Below are positions 34,340 through 44,066 of a DNA stretch of 64,000 nucleotides, piece by piece. A model generated the notes under the pieces. The model was not told the DNA's origin and did not search any database. It was given only the letters and a program-made list of their open reading frames with translations. The stretch is from Halomonas daqiaonensis (GTDB taxonomy: Bacteria; Pseudomonadota; Gammaproteobacteria; Pseudomonadales; Halomonadaceae), in NCBI RefSeq assembly GCF_900109725.1, contig NZ_FOBC01000003.1, forward strand, positions 1-64,000. The letters run 5' to 3'. The position numbers and the translations under genes were made by a program. Numbering within the stretch: the first letter of the stretch is position 1; each line of letters begins with the position of its first letter.

Positions 34340-36109
34340 TCAGTCGTCACGTCCGGGAGCGTCGAGCTCAGGGTATCGTTGCAGCAGTTCGTCGATCAGC
34401 GGACGTTTCTCGAAGCGCTGCCGGACTTCCTCGAGCAGGGCGCGTGCACGCTCCTCCTCGCCCAGTGCCCAGAGCACCTCGATCAGGTGTGCGGCAATCT
34501 CCTGGTCGGGCATGGCCGACCAGGCCCGCTCGAGCCAGGGCAGGGCCTCCTCGGGGTCGCCCTGTCGATAGCGGACCCAGCCCATGCTGTCGAGGATGGC
34601 CGGGTTGCCGGGCTCCAGTGCATGGGCCCGCTCGATCAGTTCACGCGCCTCCTCCAGGCGGCCCTCGAGATCGGCATCGGCGAGGGTATAGCCCAAGGCG
34701 TTCAGGGCATTGGCGTTGTCCAGGTCGTTCTCGATGATATGACGAAGGTCGGCTTCCATGGCCGCAAGGTCGTCGTCGGCAAAGGCGCGCATGGCCCGCT
34801 GGTAGAGAAGCTGTTCGTCGTCGGGGTGCTGCGAGAGCTCGCTGTCGAGCAGGGCATCGGCCTGGTCGTCGAGACCGGCCTCATCGAGCAGTTCGACCTC
34901 CAGGGAGACCAGCTCGCTGCGGTAGGCCTCGTGACGCAGCCGCTCTAGGCGGAGGAAGGTGCGCGCGTCGAGCAGGCGGTCATTCTCGATCAGCATCCGG
35001 GCCGCGCCCAGGCGGGCGGTCAGGAACTGCTCGCCTTCTCCCACCTGGCGGTAATAGAGAAGGGCGTTGTCCACCTCGCCCTCTTCCTCGGCGATGGCGC
35101 CAAGCAGCAGGAAGGCCAGTGGTGGCGCCTCGTCGTCACTGACCAGGGGGAGCAGCAGGCGGCGCGCCGGGGGCAGGTATTCTTCCTCCAGGAACAGCCG
35201 CGCCAGGCCCAGGCGCAGTTCGGCATCATCGCCATGGTCGTCGAGCAGGGCGTTGATGGTGGCCTCGGCGGCCTCGATGCCGCCCAACTGTATCTCGGCG
35301 CGAGCCAGCAGCAGCATCAGGCGTGGATCACCTGGCGCCACTTCCAGGCCGCGTCGCGCCGCCGATCGTGCCTGGGCGGGGTTATCGGCTTGGAGGGCCA
35401 GGCGAGCGCGAATCTGCCAAAGTTCGGGTAGTTCGGGGGCCTCCCGGGCCAGTTGTGCAAGGCGCTGCTCGGCGGCCGCGCGCTCACCGGCGGCGGCTTC
35501 CAGCAGGGCGGTGGCCAGTTCGCTGTCGTGGCGTGTCTGCTTGCCTCTAGCGGCCAGGTGCTCGCGCATCATGGCCAGCAGCGGCGCCGGGTCGACACCG
35601 GCCTCGAGGGCGCTCTCCACGAAGCCTATCAGCTCCTCTTCGGCGCCACGCCTGATGGCGGCCAGGCGTTGTTGCAGGGCATCGTCCCAGTCACCGCGCT
35701 GGATGGCGAGGCTGGCGAGCAGGCGCGCCGGGTTGTCGCTCTGGGGGGCCAGGGCCTGCCAGCGCTGTGCGGCGTCCTCGAGCAGTTGGGTATCCTCGCT
35801 GAAGCGGGCGGCCAGGGTGGCGCGCTCGGCGAGAGCCGCGGAGTCATAGCGCTCGGCGACGTCGAGAAATCCGCGGGTGGCACGCGTATAGTCCCCGCGC
35901 TGTCCTGCCAGTTCGGCGACCAGCAGGCCGGAGAGACTGTCGGCATCCAGGCCGCGGGTAACCGCCGGCGCACCCGCCATCGGGTCTGCGGCGGGTGCGG
36001 CGGTCGAAGCGCCCCCCGGCAGGCCTTGACAGCCAGCGAGCAGTATCGCCAGCGCCAGCGGCACCAGGGGGATGCGATGAGTTATTCGGGAGAGCGTTCC
36101 GCGGGGCAT
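34340..36109 (-). CDS. TPR-repeat outer-membrane lipoprotein
   Basis: A 589-residue tetratricopeptide-repeat protein beginning with a lipoprotein signal (AILLAGCQG; cysteine near residue 27). The rest is a series of helix pairs, clearest at the C-terminus (NDLDNANALNALGYTLADADLEGRLEEARELIERAHALEPGNPAILDSMGWVRYRQGDPEEALPWLERA). The family commonly lies next to lolB and is divergent from hemA in gammaproteobacteria. It should act as a scaffold at the outer membrane; no catalytic motif is visible. It heads the long minus-strand run down to ychF. Confidence 0.88.
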   Translation of the reverse strand: MPRGTLSRITHRIPLVPLALAILLAGCQGLPGGASTAAPAADPMAGAPAVTRGLDADSLSGLLVAELAGQRGDYTRATRGFLDVAERYDSAALAERATLAARFSEDTQLLEDAAQRWQALAPQSDNPARLLASLAIQRGDWDDALQQRLAAIRRGAEEELIGFVESALEAGVDPAPLLAMMREHLAARGKQTRHDSELATALLEAAAGERAAAEQRLAQLAREAPELPELWQIRARLALQADNPAQARSAARRGLEVAPGDPRLMLLLARAEIQLGGIEAAEATINALLDDHGDDAELRLGLARLFLEEEYLPPARRLLLPLVSDDEAPPLAFLLLGAIAEEEGEVDNALLYYRQVGEGEQFLTARLGAARMLIENDRLLDARTFLRLERLRHEAYRSELVSLEVELLDEAGLDDQADALLDSELSQHPDDEQLLYQRAMRAFADDDLAAMEADLRHIIENDLDNANALNALGYTLADADLEGRLEEARELIERAHALEPGNPAILDSMGWVRYRQGDPEEALPWLERAWSAMPDQEIAAHLIEVLWALGEEERARALLEEVRQRFEKRPLIDELLQRYPELDAPGRDD

Positions 36110-36311
36110 GCGCGTCTCGAGCCGGAGGAAGAGTGGTCAGCATAACGGCTCGCCTTCCCCGGGCAAAGCATGATCCCGATCACGGAATGTCATGGCACCC
36201 CGAGCGGGCGGCCTGTGGTAGAATGCGGCGCTTCGAGGATGGGCGGACCGTGTCACCGGACATTACCCCTGCGCCCCTACCGGAACCACGACTCGCGAAG
36301 ATGCCGAACGC

Positions 36312-37580
36312 ATGACGCTTCTTGCCCTGGGAATCAACCACCGGACCGCCACCGTCGAGGTGCGTGAGCAGGTCGCCTTCTCGCCGACACAGCTTGAGGC
36401 GGCACTGGCCGAGCTGCGTGCCTTGCCGGAGGTGCGCGAGGCGGCGGTCCTCTCCACCTGCAACCGCACCGAGCTTTACTGCGTCACCGAGGCCGTCGGC
36501 GAGCGCGAGATCCTCGACTGGCTGGGCCGTTTCCATGGGTTGAAGGTGGAGGACCTCTCTCGATGTGCCTACCACTTCCACGAGAATGAGGCGGCCCGCC
36601 ACCTGATGCGGGTGGCTGTAGGACTGGACTCCATGGTGCTGGGCGAGCCGCAGATCCTCGGCCAGCTCAAGGAGGCCTACCAGGCGGCCCGCCGGTCCCA
36701 TGGCCTGGGCGGCGAGCTGGAGTGCCTGTTCCAGAACACCTTCGCCGTGGCCAAGCAGGTGCGCACCGAGACGGGCATCGGTCGCAACCCGGTGTCGGTG
36801 GCCTATGCAGCGGTGAGCCTGGCCAGCCGCATCTTCGGTGACTTCACCCGCTCGCGGGCGCTGCTGATCGGCGCCGGCGAGACCATCGAGCTGGTGGCGC
36901 GCCACCTCCACGAGGCCGGCGTCCGGCAGCTCACCGTGGCCAACCGTACCCGCGAGCGGGCCGAGGCCCTCTCCGGCCCGCTGGGCGGTAAGGCGATCAC
37001 CCTCGATGCGATCCCCGAGGCGCTGGTCGAGGCCGACATCGTGATCTCCTCCACCGCCGCCCCCCTGCCGATCCTTGGCAAGGGCATGGTCGAGCGGGCG
37101 CTGAAGAAGCGCCGCCACCGCCCAGTCTTCATGGTCGACATCGCCGTGCCCCGGGACATCGAGCCCGAGGTGGGTGAGCTCAGTGATGTCTTCCTCTACA
37201 CCGTCGATGACCTCCAGGAAGTCATCGAGGAGAATCGAAGGCATCGTCAGGTGGCTGCCGACCAGGCCGAGTCGCTGATCGAGCACGGCGTGGGCAACTG
37301 GCAGCACGAGCGGCGTATCCGCAGCGGCGGCGAGCTGATCCGCGACGTGCGTGCCCGTGGCGAGGCCATGCGCGACCTCTCCGAGCAGCAGGCAATGGCG
37401 CGCCTGGCCCGGGGTGAGGACCCCGAGCTGGTGATCCGGCGCCTGGCCCACCAACTGACCAATCGGCTGATGCATCGTCCCACCGTGGCGATGCGCGAGG
37501 CGGCCTCCCGGGATCGTCGCGACCTGTTGGAGGCCGCCACCGCCCTGCTGCTGGATGAATCCACCGACCACTCCCGATAG
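36312..37580 (+). CDS. hemA: glutamyl-tRNA reductase
   Basis: HemA reduces glutamyl-tRNA to glutamate-1-semialdehyde, the first committed step of haem synthesis. The 422-residue protein has INHRTATVEVRE, the nucleophilic cysteine in LSTCNRTELYC, the NADPH-domain motif LLIGAGETIELVARHL and the dimerisation helix near the C-terminus. It is the first gene of hemA-prfA-prmC and is divergent from the TPR lipoprotein gene. A TAGAAT at 36219-36224 may be its -10 element. Confidence 0.96.
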   Translation: MTLLALGINHRTATVEVREQVAFSPTQLEAALAELRALPEVREAAVLSTCNRTELYCVTEAVGEREILDWLGRFHGLKVEDLSRCAYHFHENEAARHLMRVAVGLDSMVLGEPQILGQLKEAYQAARRSHGLGGELECLFQNTFAVAKQVRTETGIGRNPVSVAYAAVSLASRIFGDFTRSRALLIGAGETIELVARHLHEAGVRQLTVANRTRERAEALSGPLGGKAITLDAIPEALVEADIVISSTAAPLPILGKGMVERALKKRRHRPVFMVDIAVPRDIEPEVGELSDVFLYTVDDLQEVIEENRRHRQVAADQAESLIEHGVGNWQHERRIRSGGELIRDVRARGEAMRDLSEQQAMARLARGEDPELVIRRLAHQLTNRLMHRPTVAMREAASRDRRDLLEAATALLLDESTDHSR

Positions 37581-37589
37581 GATGCGCCG

Positions 37590-38684
37590 ATGAAAGCCAC
37601 CCTGCGCCAGCGCCTCGATGCCTTCGTCGAGCGCTTCGAGGAGCTTTCCGCCCTGCTGGCGGAGCCCGAGGTGATCAGCGACCAGACCCGCTTCCGCGAC
37701 TATTCGCGGGAATATGCCGAGCTCGAACCCCTGGTGGAGGCCTGGCGTGAGTATCGCGGCGTGGAGGCCGACATCGCCTCCGCCGAGCAGCTCCTCGACG
37801 ATGCCGATGCCGAGATGCGTGAGCTGGCAGAGCTCGAGCGGGGTGATGGGCGTGACAGGCTCGAGGCCCTCGAGATCCGACTCAAGCAGTTGCTGGTGCC
37901 TAGGGACCCCGATGATCGACGCAACGTCTTCCTCGAGATTCGCGCCGGTACCGGCGGGGATGAGGCGGCGCTGTTCGCCGGTGACCTTTTTCGCATGTAC
38001 GCCCGTTACGCCGAGCAGCATAGCTGGAAGGTGGAGGTCGTCAGTGCCAGCCATGGCGAGCAGGGCGGCTACAAGGAGATCATCTCGCGGGTCAAGGGCG
38101 ATGGGGTCTATGCACGGCTCAAGTTCGAGTCCGGGGCCCACCGGGTGCAGCGCGTGCCGGCCACCGAGTCCCAGGGGCGCATCCATACCTCTGCCTGCAC
38201 GGTGGCGGTGATGCCCGAGGCCGATGAGGTAGGCGACATTGACATCGATTCGAACGACCTGCGTGTGGACACCTTCCGCTCCAGCGGTGCCGGCGGCCAG
38301 CACGTCAACACCACCGACTCCGCCATCCGCATCACCCACCTGCCCAGCGGCGTGGTGGTGGAGTGTCAGGAGGAGCGCAGTCAGCACAAGAATCGCGCCA
38401 AGGCGATGTCGCTGCTCGCCGCTCGGCTCAAGCAGTCGGCCGTGGCCAGCCAGCGCCAGCAGCAGGCCGATGCCCGGCGTTCCCTGGTAGGCTCCGGCGA
38501 TCGCAGCGAGCGCATTCGTACCTACAATTTCCCCCAGGGCCGGGTCACCGATCACCGCATCAACCTGACGCTCTACAAGCTGGCCGAGGTGGTCGGCGGC
38601 GAGCAGCTCGATGACGTGATTGAGCCGCTGATCCACGAGTACCAGGCCGAGCAGCTGGCGGCCCTGCAGCAGGACGCCGGATGA
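37590..38684 (+). CDS. prfA: peptide chain release factor 1
   Basis: RF1 terminates translation at UAA and UAG. The 364-residue product carries the codon-reading PAT tripeptide in [10 protein letters not shown] and the GGQ motif in [18 protein letters not shown], whose glutamine is normally methylated by PrmC, encoded next. The spacing of nine bases after hemA and the overlap with prmC indicate one operon. Confidence 0.97.
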   Translation: MKATLRQRLDAFVERFEELSALLAEPEVISDQTRFRDYSREYAELEPLVEAWREYRGVEADIASAEQLLDDADAEMRELAELERGDGRDRLEALEIRLKQLLVPRDPDDRRNVFLEIRAGTGGDEAALFAGDLFRMYARYAEQHSWKVEVVSASHGEQGGYKEIISRVKGDGVYARLKFESGAHRVQRVPATESQGRIHTSACTVAVMPEADEVGDIDIDSNDLRVDTFRSSGAGGQHVNTTDSAIRITHLPSGVVVECQEERSQHKNRAKAMSLLAARLKQSAVASQRQQQADARRSLVGSGDRSERIRTYNFPQGRVTDHRINLTLYKLAEVVGGEQLDDVIEPLIHEYQAEQLAALQQDAG

Positions 38685-39553
38685 CACTCGATGCCCTGCT
38701 GGCGCGGGCCGCCCGGCGTCTCTTTGATGTCGGTTCCCCGAGCGCAAGGCTCGATGCCGAGGTGCTGCTCTGCCATGTGCTGGGCGTCGATCGCACCTGG
38801 CTCTATACCTGGGGCGACCGCGAGGTGCCGATCCTCGAGCGGGCCCTCTTCGAGGCGCTCCTGGCGGCGCGAGCTTCGGGGCAGCCGGTGGCCTACCTGA
38901 CCGGTGAGCGCGAGTTCTGGGGGCTGCCGCTGGCCACCTCGCGACACACGCTGATTCCTCGCCCCGATACCGAGCGGCTGGTCGAGGCGGCCTTGGCCCA
39001 TGGCGCATCGGACCAGGGTCGGCTGTTGGATCTCGGTACCGGCACCGGAGCCATCGCCTTGGCGTTTGCCAGCGAGCGGCCCGGCTGGTCGGTGGTCGGC
39101 ATCGACCTTAGCCCGGAGTCGGTGACCCTGGCCCGTCACAATGCCGAACGGCTCGTCATCGACAACGTCGACTTCCGCCGCGGGGACTGGTTCACGGCCT
39201 TGAACGTCGAGAGCGAACAGAGCGACGAGAACGGCGGTGAGCGCTTTGACCTCATCGTCTCGAACCCACCCTATATCGCCGAGGATGACCCCCACCTGAA
39301 GCGAGGTGATGTGCGCTTCGAACCGCACAGCGCCCTGGTGGCGGCCGAGCTGGGCCTGGCCGACTTGCGCCACCTGGTGGGCGAAGCCCGCGCCCACCTC
39401 GTGCCCGGCGGCTGGCTGCTGCTCGAGCATGGCCATGGTCAGGGAGCGGCGGTGCGTGAGGCCCTCGCTGCGGCGGGCTATGTGGATGTTTCGACCCTGC
39501 GCGATCTCGGCGGCAATGACCGCATCAGCCTGGGGCGTCACCTTGAGGCTTGA
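38681..39553 (+). CDS. prmC: release factor glutamine methyltransferase PrmC
   Basis: PrmC methylates the GGQ glutamine of RF1 and RF2 with S-adenosylmethionine. The 290-residue enzyme has the SAM loop [16 protein letters not shown] and the substrate-binding motif [13 protein letters not shown]. Its ATG overlaps the prfA stop codon (ATGA). A slightly longer linker ([15 protein letters not shown]) precedes the NPPY motif than in E. coli. Confidence 0.96.
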   Translation: MTLDALLARAARRLFDVGSPSARLDAEVLLCHVLGVDRTWLYTWGDREVPILERALFEALLAARASGQPVAYLTGEREFWGLPLATSRHTLIPRPDTERLVEAALAHGASDQGRLLDLGTGTGAIALAFASERPGWSVVGIDLSPESVTLARHNAERLVIDNVDFRRGDWFTALNVESEQSDENGGERFDLIVSNPPYIAEDDPHLKRGDVRFEPHSALVAAELGLADLRHLVGEARAHLVPGGWLLLEHGHGQGAAVREALAAAGYVDVSTLRDLGGNDRISLGRHLEA

Positions 39554-39633
39554 AGGCAGGACTGGAGAGGGGCGGTGGTGATGTGGTACATCTTGGTCAA
39601 TAAATCATCCCACCTCTCGTCGCCTTTGCCTTC

Positions 39634-40134
39634 ATGAAGCCCAAGACACGCTCCCTCGACCGCATCGACCGCAAGATCCTGCGCTGCCTGCAAGATAACG
39701 CCCGCATCTCCTATGTCGACTTGGCCTCCCGGGTCGGACTCTCCACCACGCCCTGCCTGGAGCGCGTCAAGCGCCTGGAGCGCGAAGGTATCATTCGCGG
39801 CTATAAAGCGCTGCTCGACCCTCGGGCGCTCAAGGCCAACCTGCTGGTGTTCGTCGAGATCAGCCTGGAGACTCAGTCACCGGCGGTATTCGACGAATTC
39901 CGTCGCGCCGTGGCCGAGTTGCCGCAGATCCAGGAGTGCCACCTGGTCTCGGGGCAGTTCGATTACATCCTCAAGTGCCGGATTCCCGAGATGTCCGCCT
40001 ACCGCCAGCTGCTCGGCGACGTGGTGCTGACCCTGCCCGGCGTGAAGGAGTCCAAGAGCTACGTGGTGATGGAGGAGGTCAAGGAGGACTTCAGCCTCCA
40101 CGTGCCCGACATCGAGGAGTTCGACGAGAAGTGA
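39634..40134 (+). CDS. lrp: leucine-responsive regulator Lrp
   Basis: A 166-residue Lrp/AsnC regulator whose sequence follows E. coli Lrp almost throughout: LDRIDRKILRCLQDNARISYVDLASRVGLSTTPCLERVKRLEREG (helix-turn-helix), ECHLVSGQFDYILKCRIPEMSAYRQLLGD (RAM domain) and SYVVMEEVKE. It is therefore probably the global Lrp and not a local AsnC-type regulator. No clear Shine-Dalgarno precedes the ATG. The 80-bp upstream gap holds GATGT-GGT-ACATC (39580-39592), a possible self-regulatory site. It sits between prmC and moeB, two genes usually adjacent. Confidence 0.9.
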   Translation: MKPKTRSLDRIDRKILRCLQDNARISYVDLASRVGLSTTPCLERVKRLEREGIIRGYKALLDPRALKANLLVFVEISLETQSPAVFDEFRRAVAELPQIQECHLVSGQFDYILKCRIPEMSAYRQLLGDVVLTLPGVKESKSYVVMEEVKEDFSLHVPDIEEFDEK

Positions 40135-40142
40135 GCCCAGCC

Positions 40143-40892
40143 ATGGATGATCATGCCCTGCTACGTTATAGCCGTCAGATCATGCTCGACCAGGTTGATA
40201 TCGAGGGCCAGGAGCGGTTGCTGGCCGGTCACGCCCTGGTGATCGGCGCCGGCGGGCTGGGCTCGCCGGTGGCCCTCTATCTGGCGGCGGCGGGCATGGG
40301 CCGGTTGACCCTGGCCGATGCCGATGAAGTCGAGCTCTCCAATCTTCAACGCCAGATCGCCCACGCCACCGTCGATCTCGGTCGCAACAAGGCCGAGTCG
40401 GCCCGGGAGGCGGCCCTCGCCCTGAACCCCAGCTGCATGATCCGGGCGCTCAGCGACCATCTCGACGGCGAGGCGCTGGCGCGGTCGGTCGCCGAGGCGG
40501 ACGTGGTGCTTGATTGCACTGATCGCTTCTCCAGCCGCTATGCCATCAACGCCGCCTGCCACACGGCGCAAGTGCCGTTGGTTTCGGGGGCGGCGATCCG
40601 TTTTTCCGGCCAGCTTGCCGTCTTCGATCCCCGTGACCCCGAGTCTCCCTGCTATGCCTGCCTCTATCCGCCGGGCGAGGAAGGTGGCGAGGCACTCAGC
40701 TGCGCCGAGAGCGGCGTGGTGGCGCCGCTGGTGGGGCTGATCGGCAGCTTCCAGGCGCTGGAGGCGATCAAGCTGGTCAGCGGCGCCGGCACGCCCCATC
40801 GTGGGCTCTCCACCTTCGACGGCCTCGGCGGGCAGTGGCGTCACTTTAGGGTGCCACGCGACCCCGCCTGTCCGGTCTGCGGCTCCTTCTGA
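40143..40892 (+). CDS. moeB: molybdopterin-synthase adenylyltransferase MoeB
   Basis: MoeB adenylates the C-terminus of MoaD for sulfur transfer in molybdopterin synthesis. The 249-residue length equals E. coli MoeB. It shows RYSRQIMLDQVDIEGQERL, the nucleotide loop VIGAGGLGSPVALYLAAAG, the CYACLYP and CPVC pairs that bind zinc, and no rhodanese domain. ThiF is a close relative, but length and the hemA-prfA-prmC context favour MoeB. It starts eight bases after lrp. Confidence 0.92.
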   Translation: MDDHALLRYSRQIMLDQVDIEGQERLLAGHALVIGAGGLGSPVALYLAAAGMGRLTLADADEVELSNLQRQIAHATVDLGRNKAESAREAALALNPSCMIRALSDHLDGEALARSVAEADVVLDCTDRFSSRYAINAACHTAQVPLVSGAAIRFSGQLAVFDPRDPESPCYACLYPPGEEGGEALSCAESGVVAPLVGLIGSFQALEAIKLVSGAGTPHRGLSTFDGLGGQWRHFRVPRDPACPVCGSF

Positions 40893-40957
40893 CGTCCCGA
40901 CTGAGGCTCTGGCTGAAGTGCTGCCAGAGCAGTGCCCCGCTAGCACAGGGCGTCGGA

Positions 40958-42316
40958 TCACTCCAGCCGGTCCAGGGTCGTGGCCACGGCATCGAAGAGC
41001 CGCTCCAGTTCCGCCTCCGTGCTGGCGAAGGGCGGGCCGAATTGCAGGGTGTCGCCGCCGTAGCGTACATAGAAACCCGCCTCCCAGAGCGCCAGATGGG
41101 CATCCCGAGGCCGGATGGTCGGATCGCCGTCGCGGGGGGCGAGCTGCACGGCCCCGGCCAGGCCGTGGTTGCGGATATCGACCACGTGAGGGCGCCCCCT
41201 GAGGGCATGGAGTTTTTCCTCGAATGCTGGGGCGATGGCCCGTACCTGGCTGGGGAAGTCCTCGCGCTCGAAAAGGTCCAGTGTCGCCAGCCCTGCGGCG
41301 CACGCCACGGGGTGGGCGCTGTAGGTATAGCCGTGGGGGAATTCTATGGCATGGGACGGCCCGCCACCCGCCATGAAGGTGTCGAAGATCTCTCGGGAGG
41401 CGATTACGGCCCCCATGGGCACCGCGCCGTTGGTGAGCTGCTTGGCCACGTTCATGATGTCCGGCGTGACCCCGAAGGCCTCGGCCCCGGTTCGGGCCCC
41501 GGCGCGACCGAAGGCGGTGATCACCTCGTCGAAGATCAGCAGGATGTCGTGGTCGGAGCAGATCTCGCGCAGCCGCTCCAGATAGCCTCTGGGCGGTACG
41601 ATGACCCCCGCCGAACCGGACATGGGCTCGACGATTACCGCGGCGATGCTGGAGGCGTCGTGCAGGGCGATCTGGTCGAGCAGGGCGTCGGCGAGCTCAG
41701 CGCCGCTTTCTGCCTGGCCGCGGGTGAAGGCAAGTGCCGGCTGGAGGGTGTGGGGCAGGTGGCTGACGTCCAGCAGTTGGCCGTAATGCTTGCGGTTGCC
41801 GCCGATACCGCCGAGGCTGGTGCCGCCCACATTGACGCCGTGGTAGCCCTTGGCGCGACCGACCAGCCGGGTCTTTTCCGGTCGCCCCTGGAGACGCCAG
41901 TAGGCGCGTGCCATCTTCACTGCGGTATCGGCGGACTCTGAGCCGGAGCCGGTGAAGAAGACATGGTCCAGCCCTGGGGGCGTCAGTGCCGCCACCCGTT
42001 CGGCCAGCTCGAAGGCCAGCGGATGGGCGACCTGGAAGCCAGGGGCATAATCCAGCCGACCCAACTGGCCCGCCACCGCCTGCTGGATCTCGACGCGGTT
42101 GTGGCCGGCGCCGCAGGTCCAGAGCCCGGAGAGAGAATCGAACAGTCGCCGTCCGCGGTCGTCGATAAAGAAGCGCCCCTCGGCGGCCGTGATCATCCGC
42201 GGATGGGCATGAAAGTCGCGGTTGGCGCTGAACGGCATCCAGTAGTGGTGATTGAGCGGGCTAGCTCCCTTGCCGTTCTCGACGGCATGGGGAGCAGGGG
42301 GTGTCGACGCCGTCAT
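40958..42316 (-). CDS. omega-amino acid (beta-alanine)-pyruvate aminotransferase
   Basis: A 452-residue class-III PLP transaminase similar to Pseudomonas beta-alanine:pyruvate aminotransferase. Motifs are NHHYWMPFSANRDFHAHPRM, FFTGSGSESADTAVKMARAYW, KGYHGVNVGGTSLGGIGGNRK, LIFDEVITAFGRAG and NVAKQLTNGAVPMGA with the Schiff-base lysine. It would convert beta-alanine or a similar omega-amino acid to the semialdehyde. It is divergent from the polyamine cluster across a 425-bp region and may handle its products, such as beta-alanine from spermidine. Confidence 0.85.
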   Translation of the reverse strand: MTASTPPAPHAVENGKGASPLNHHYWMPFSANRDFHAHPRMITAAEGRFFIDDRGRRLFDSLSGLWTCGAGHNRVEIQQAVAGQLGRLDYAPGFQVAHPLAFELAERVAALTPPGLDHVFFTGSGSESADTAVKMARAYWRLQGRPEKTRLVGRAKGYHGVNVGGTSLGGIGGNRKHYGQLLDVSHLPHTLQPALAFTRGQAESGAELADALLDQIALHDASSIAAVIVEPMSGSAGVIVPPRGYLERLREICSDHDILLIFDEVITAFGRAGARTGAEAFGVTPDIMNVAKQLTNGAVPMGAVIASREIFDTFMAGGGPSHAIEFPHGYTYSAHPVACAAGLATLDLFEREDFPSQVRAIAPAFEEKLHALRGRPHVVDIRNHGLAGAVQLAPRDGDPTIRPRDAHLALWEAGFYVRYGGDTLQFGPPFASTEAELERLFDAVATTLDRLE

Positions 42317-42741
42317 GACGGTCTCCTCGATCGGAACGTGGTCCTCTCTAACCTACCAGCACGTTGACGAAAGGGCGTCCTGCCGGCTCTTGTATCAGTG
42401 AGCTCTGACGTGAATGCAAGGACGCTGCTATCGTGTCGCTCGGGTAAGTGATGGTGATTAATTGACGAAGCGTGTCCGGTTTTCCGGATCCCGGTCTCCA
42501 TCTTCAATCTTCCGATATTCGCTATCTTTTTCCTTCAGAACAAGTTTCTTGGTCGATTGCGGGAAATTGTCGATCTGTAATGAAGAGAGACTGGCACTCC
42601 TGAAGGTATTAAATACTTGACAGCCGTTGCAGTGCTGGTGTCAAACTGAGGTTGCCTGCTCAGGGCTCTGTCACCGAGCAGGTGTTCCAACAACTGTTAC
42701 AAAACAACCAGCGCACCGCGCATCACAGACAGGTGTCTCGC
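42317..42741. other. 425-bp intergenic region with promoter-like and repeat elements
   Basis: No convincing coding frame lies here. It is less GC-rich than the genes beside it. TTGACA (42617-42622) faces TGTCAA (42639-42644) as an inverted repeat and could also be a -35 element. CCTGCTC (42655-42661) and GAGCAGG (42676-42682) form a seven-base stem in the predicted leader of puuB. Control of both divergent genes probably resides here. Confidence 0.5.
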
Positions 42742-44034
42742 ATGACGACTCCGCCACCGCTGGAGCAGCCCGCTTCCTGGTATCGCGATTCCATCGCCGT
42801 CGAGCTCGGTGACTGTCCTCCGCTCGAGGGTGAGGTGCGGGCCGATGTCTGCGTGGTCGGCGGCGGTATTACCGGCTGCTCGGCGGCGCTCCACCTGGCC
42901 GAACGGGGTTACTCGGTGGTATTGCTGGAGGCCGGGGAGATCGGGCAAGGTGCCTCCGGTCGCAGCGGGGGGCAGATCCTTCCCGGCCTGGGCACCGACA
43001 TCAGCACCGTGGAGAAGGCCCTGGGCCGGGAGCGGGCCCGCGATATCTGGGAGATGAGTCGCGAGGCGGTGCGCCTGACCGCCGAACTGGTCGAGCGCCA
43101 TGCGATTCCCTGTGACCTGGCCTGGGGCTATCTGCATGCCGCGGTCAAGCGGCGCCATGTGCGTGAGCTCGAGGCGTTCCGCGAGCGCATGGCGCGCGAC
43201 TATGACTATCCGGCGCTTACCATGCTGAAGGGAGATACCCTGCGCGAGCACGTGGTGACCGATGTCTACCCGGCGGCCCTGCATGACGCCGAGGGCGGCC
43301 ACCTGCACCCCCTCAACTATACCCTGGGCCTGGCCCGTGCGGCACAACGCGCCGGGGTGGCGCTCCATGCGCGAAGTGCTGCCCTGGAGGTTCGCCGTGG
43401 CCAGCCGGCCAGCGTGCTCACCGCCGGTGGCCGAGTGACCGCCGACTTCGTGGTGCTGGGCACCAACGCCTACCAGGCGGGCCTGATGCCCGAACTCTCC
43501 GGTCGTATCATGCGCGCCGCCAACTACATGATTGCCACCGAGCCGCTTTCCGCCGAGCGGGCGGCCCGAGTGCTGCCCCGTAACGATGCCCTTTCCGATG
43601 CCAACTTCGTGCTCGACTACTACCGGCTCTCGGCCGACAGGCGCCTCATCTATGGCGGCGAGGTCAGCTACGATGGCCGTGAACCGCGGGGCCTCGAGGC
43701 GCGCATGGATGCCAAGATCGCGCGGATCTTTCCGGTGCTCGAGGGCGTGCGCATCGACTACCGCTGGGGCGGGGACGTGGCCATCACCCTCGACCGGGCA
43801 CCGGATTTCGGTCGGGTGGGCAGCAACGTCTACTACGCCCAGGGCTATTCCGGGCACGGCATGGCCCTGTCGGGTCTGGCCGGTAAGTTGCTGGCCGAGA
43901 CCATCGCCGGTCAGAGCGAGCGCTTCGATGTCTTTGCCGCCATGCCCCATCGCCACTTCCCGGGCGGGCGGCGGCTGCGCAAGCCACTGCTGGTGCTGGC
44001 CACCCACTTCTACAAGCTGCGGGACCGGCTATGA
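42742..44034 (+). CDS. puuB: gamma-glutamylputrescine oxidase, copy 1
   Basis: An FAD-dependent amine oxidase of 430 residues (DAO family) that oxidises gamma-glutamylputrescine to the aldehyde with release of ammonia and peroxide. The N-terminal SWYRDSI is typical of PuuB. The FAD loop is VCVVGGGITGCSAALHLAERG and is followed by GASGRSGGQILPG; the C-terminal NVYYAQGYSGHGMALSGLAGKLLAE completes the flavin site. The ATG at 42742 follows AGGTG; longer frames run into the leader. It opens a plus-strand operon with the polyamine transporter. A second copy lies at 50819. Confidence 0.9.
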   Translation: MTTPPPLEQPASWYRDSIAVELGDCPPLEGEVRADVCVVGGGITGCSAALHLAERGYSVVLLEAGEIGQGASGRSGGQILPGLGTDISTVEKALGRERARDIWEMSREAVRLTAELVERHAIPCDLAWGYLHAAVKRRHVRELEAFRERMARDYDYPALTMLKGDTLREHVVTDVYPAALHDAEGGHLHPLNYTLGLARAAQRAGVALHARSAALEVRRGQPASVLTAGGRVTADFVVLGTNAYQAGLMPELSGRIMRAANYMIATEPLSAERAARVLPRNDALSDANFVLDYYRLSADRRLIYGGEVSYDGREPRGLEARMDAKIARIFPVLEGVRIDYRWGGDVAITLDRAPDFGRVGSNVYYAQGYSGHGMALSGLAGKLLAETIAGQSERFDVFAAMPHRHFPGGRRLRKPLLVLATHFYKLRDRL

Positions 44035-44066
44035 ACCGGGCCAGCGAGAATCGAGAGGGCACCCCC

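Noticed and set aside
36180-39008. A 942-codon open frame antisense to hemA and prfA
   Set aside because: It lies opposite two well-conserved genes, has no family resemblance and arises from GC-rich codon structure on the other strand.
42591-42612. Possible sigma-54 promoter upstream of puuB
   Set aside because: TGGCAC is present, but the matching TTGC element at the required distance is missing.
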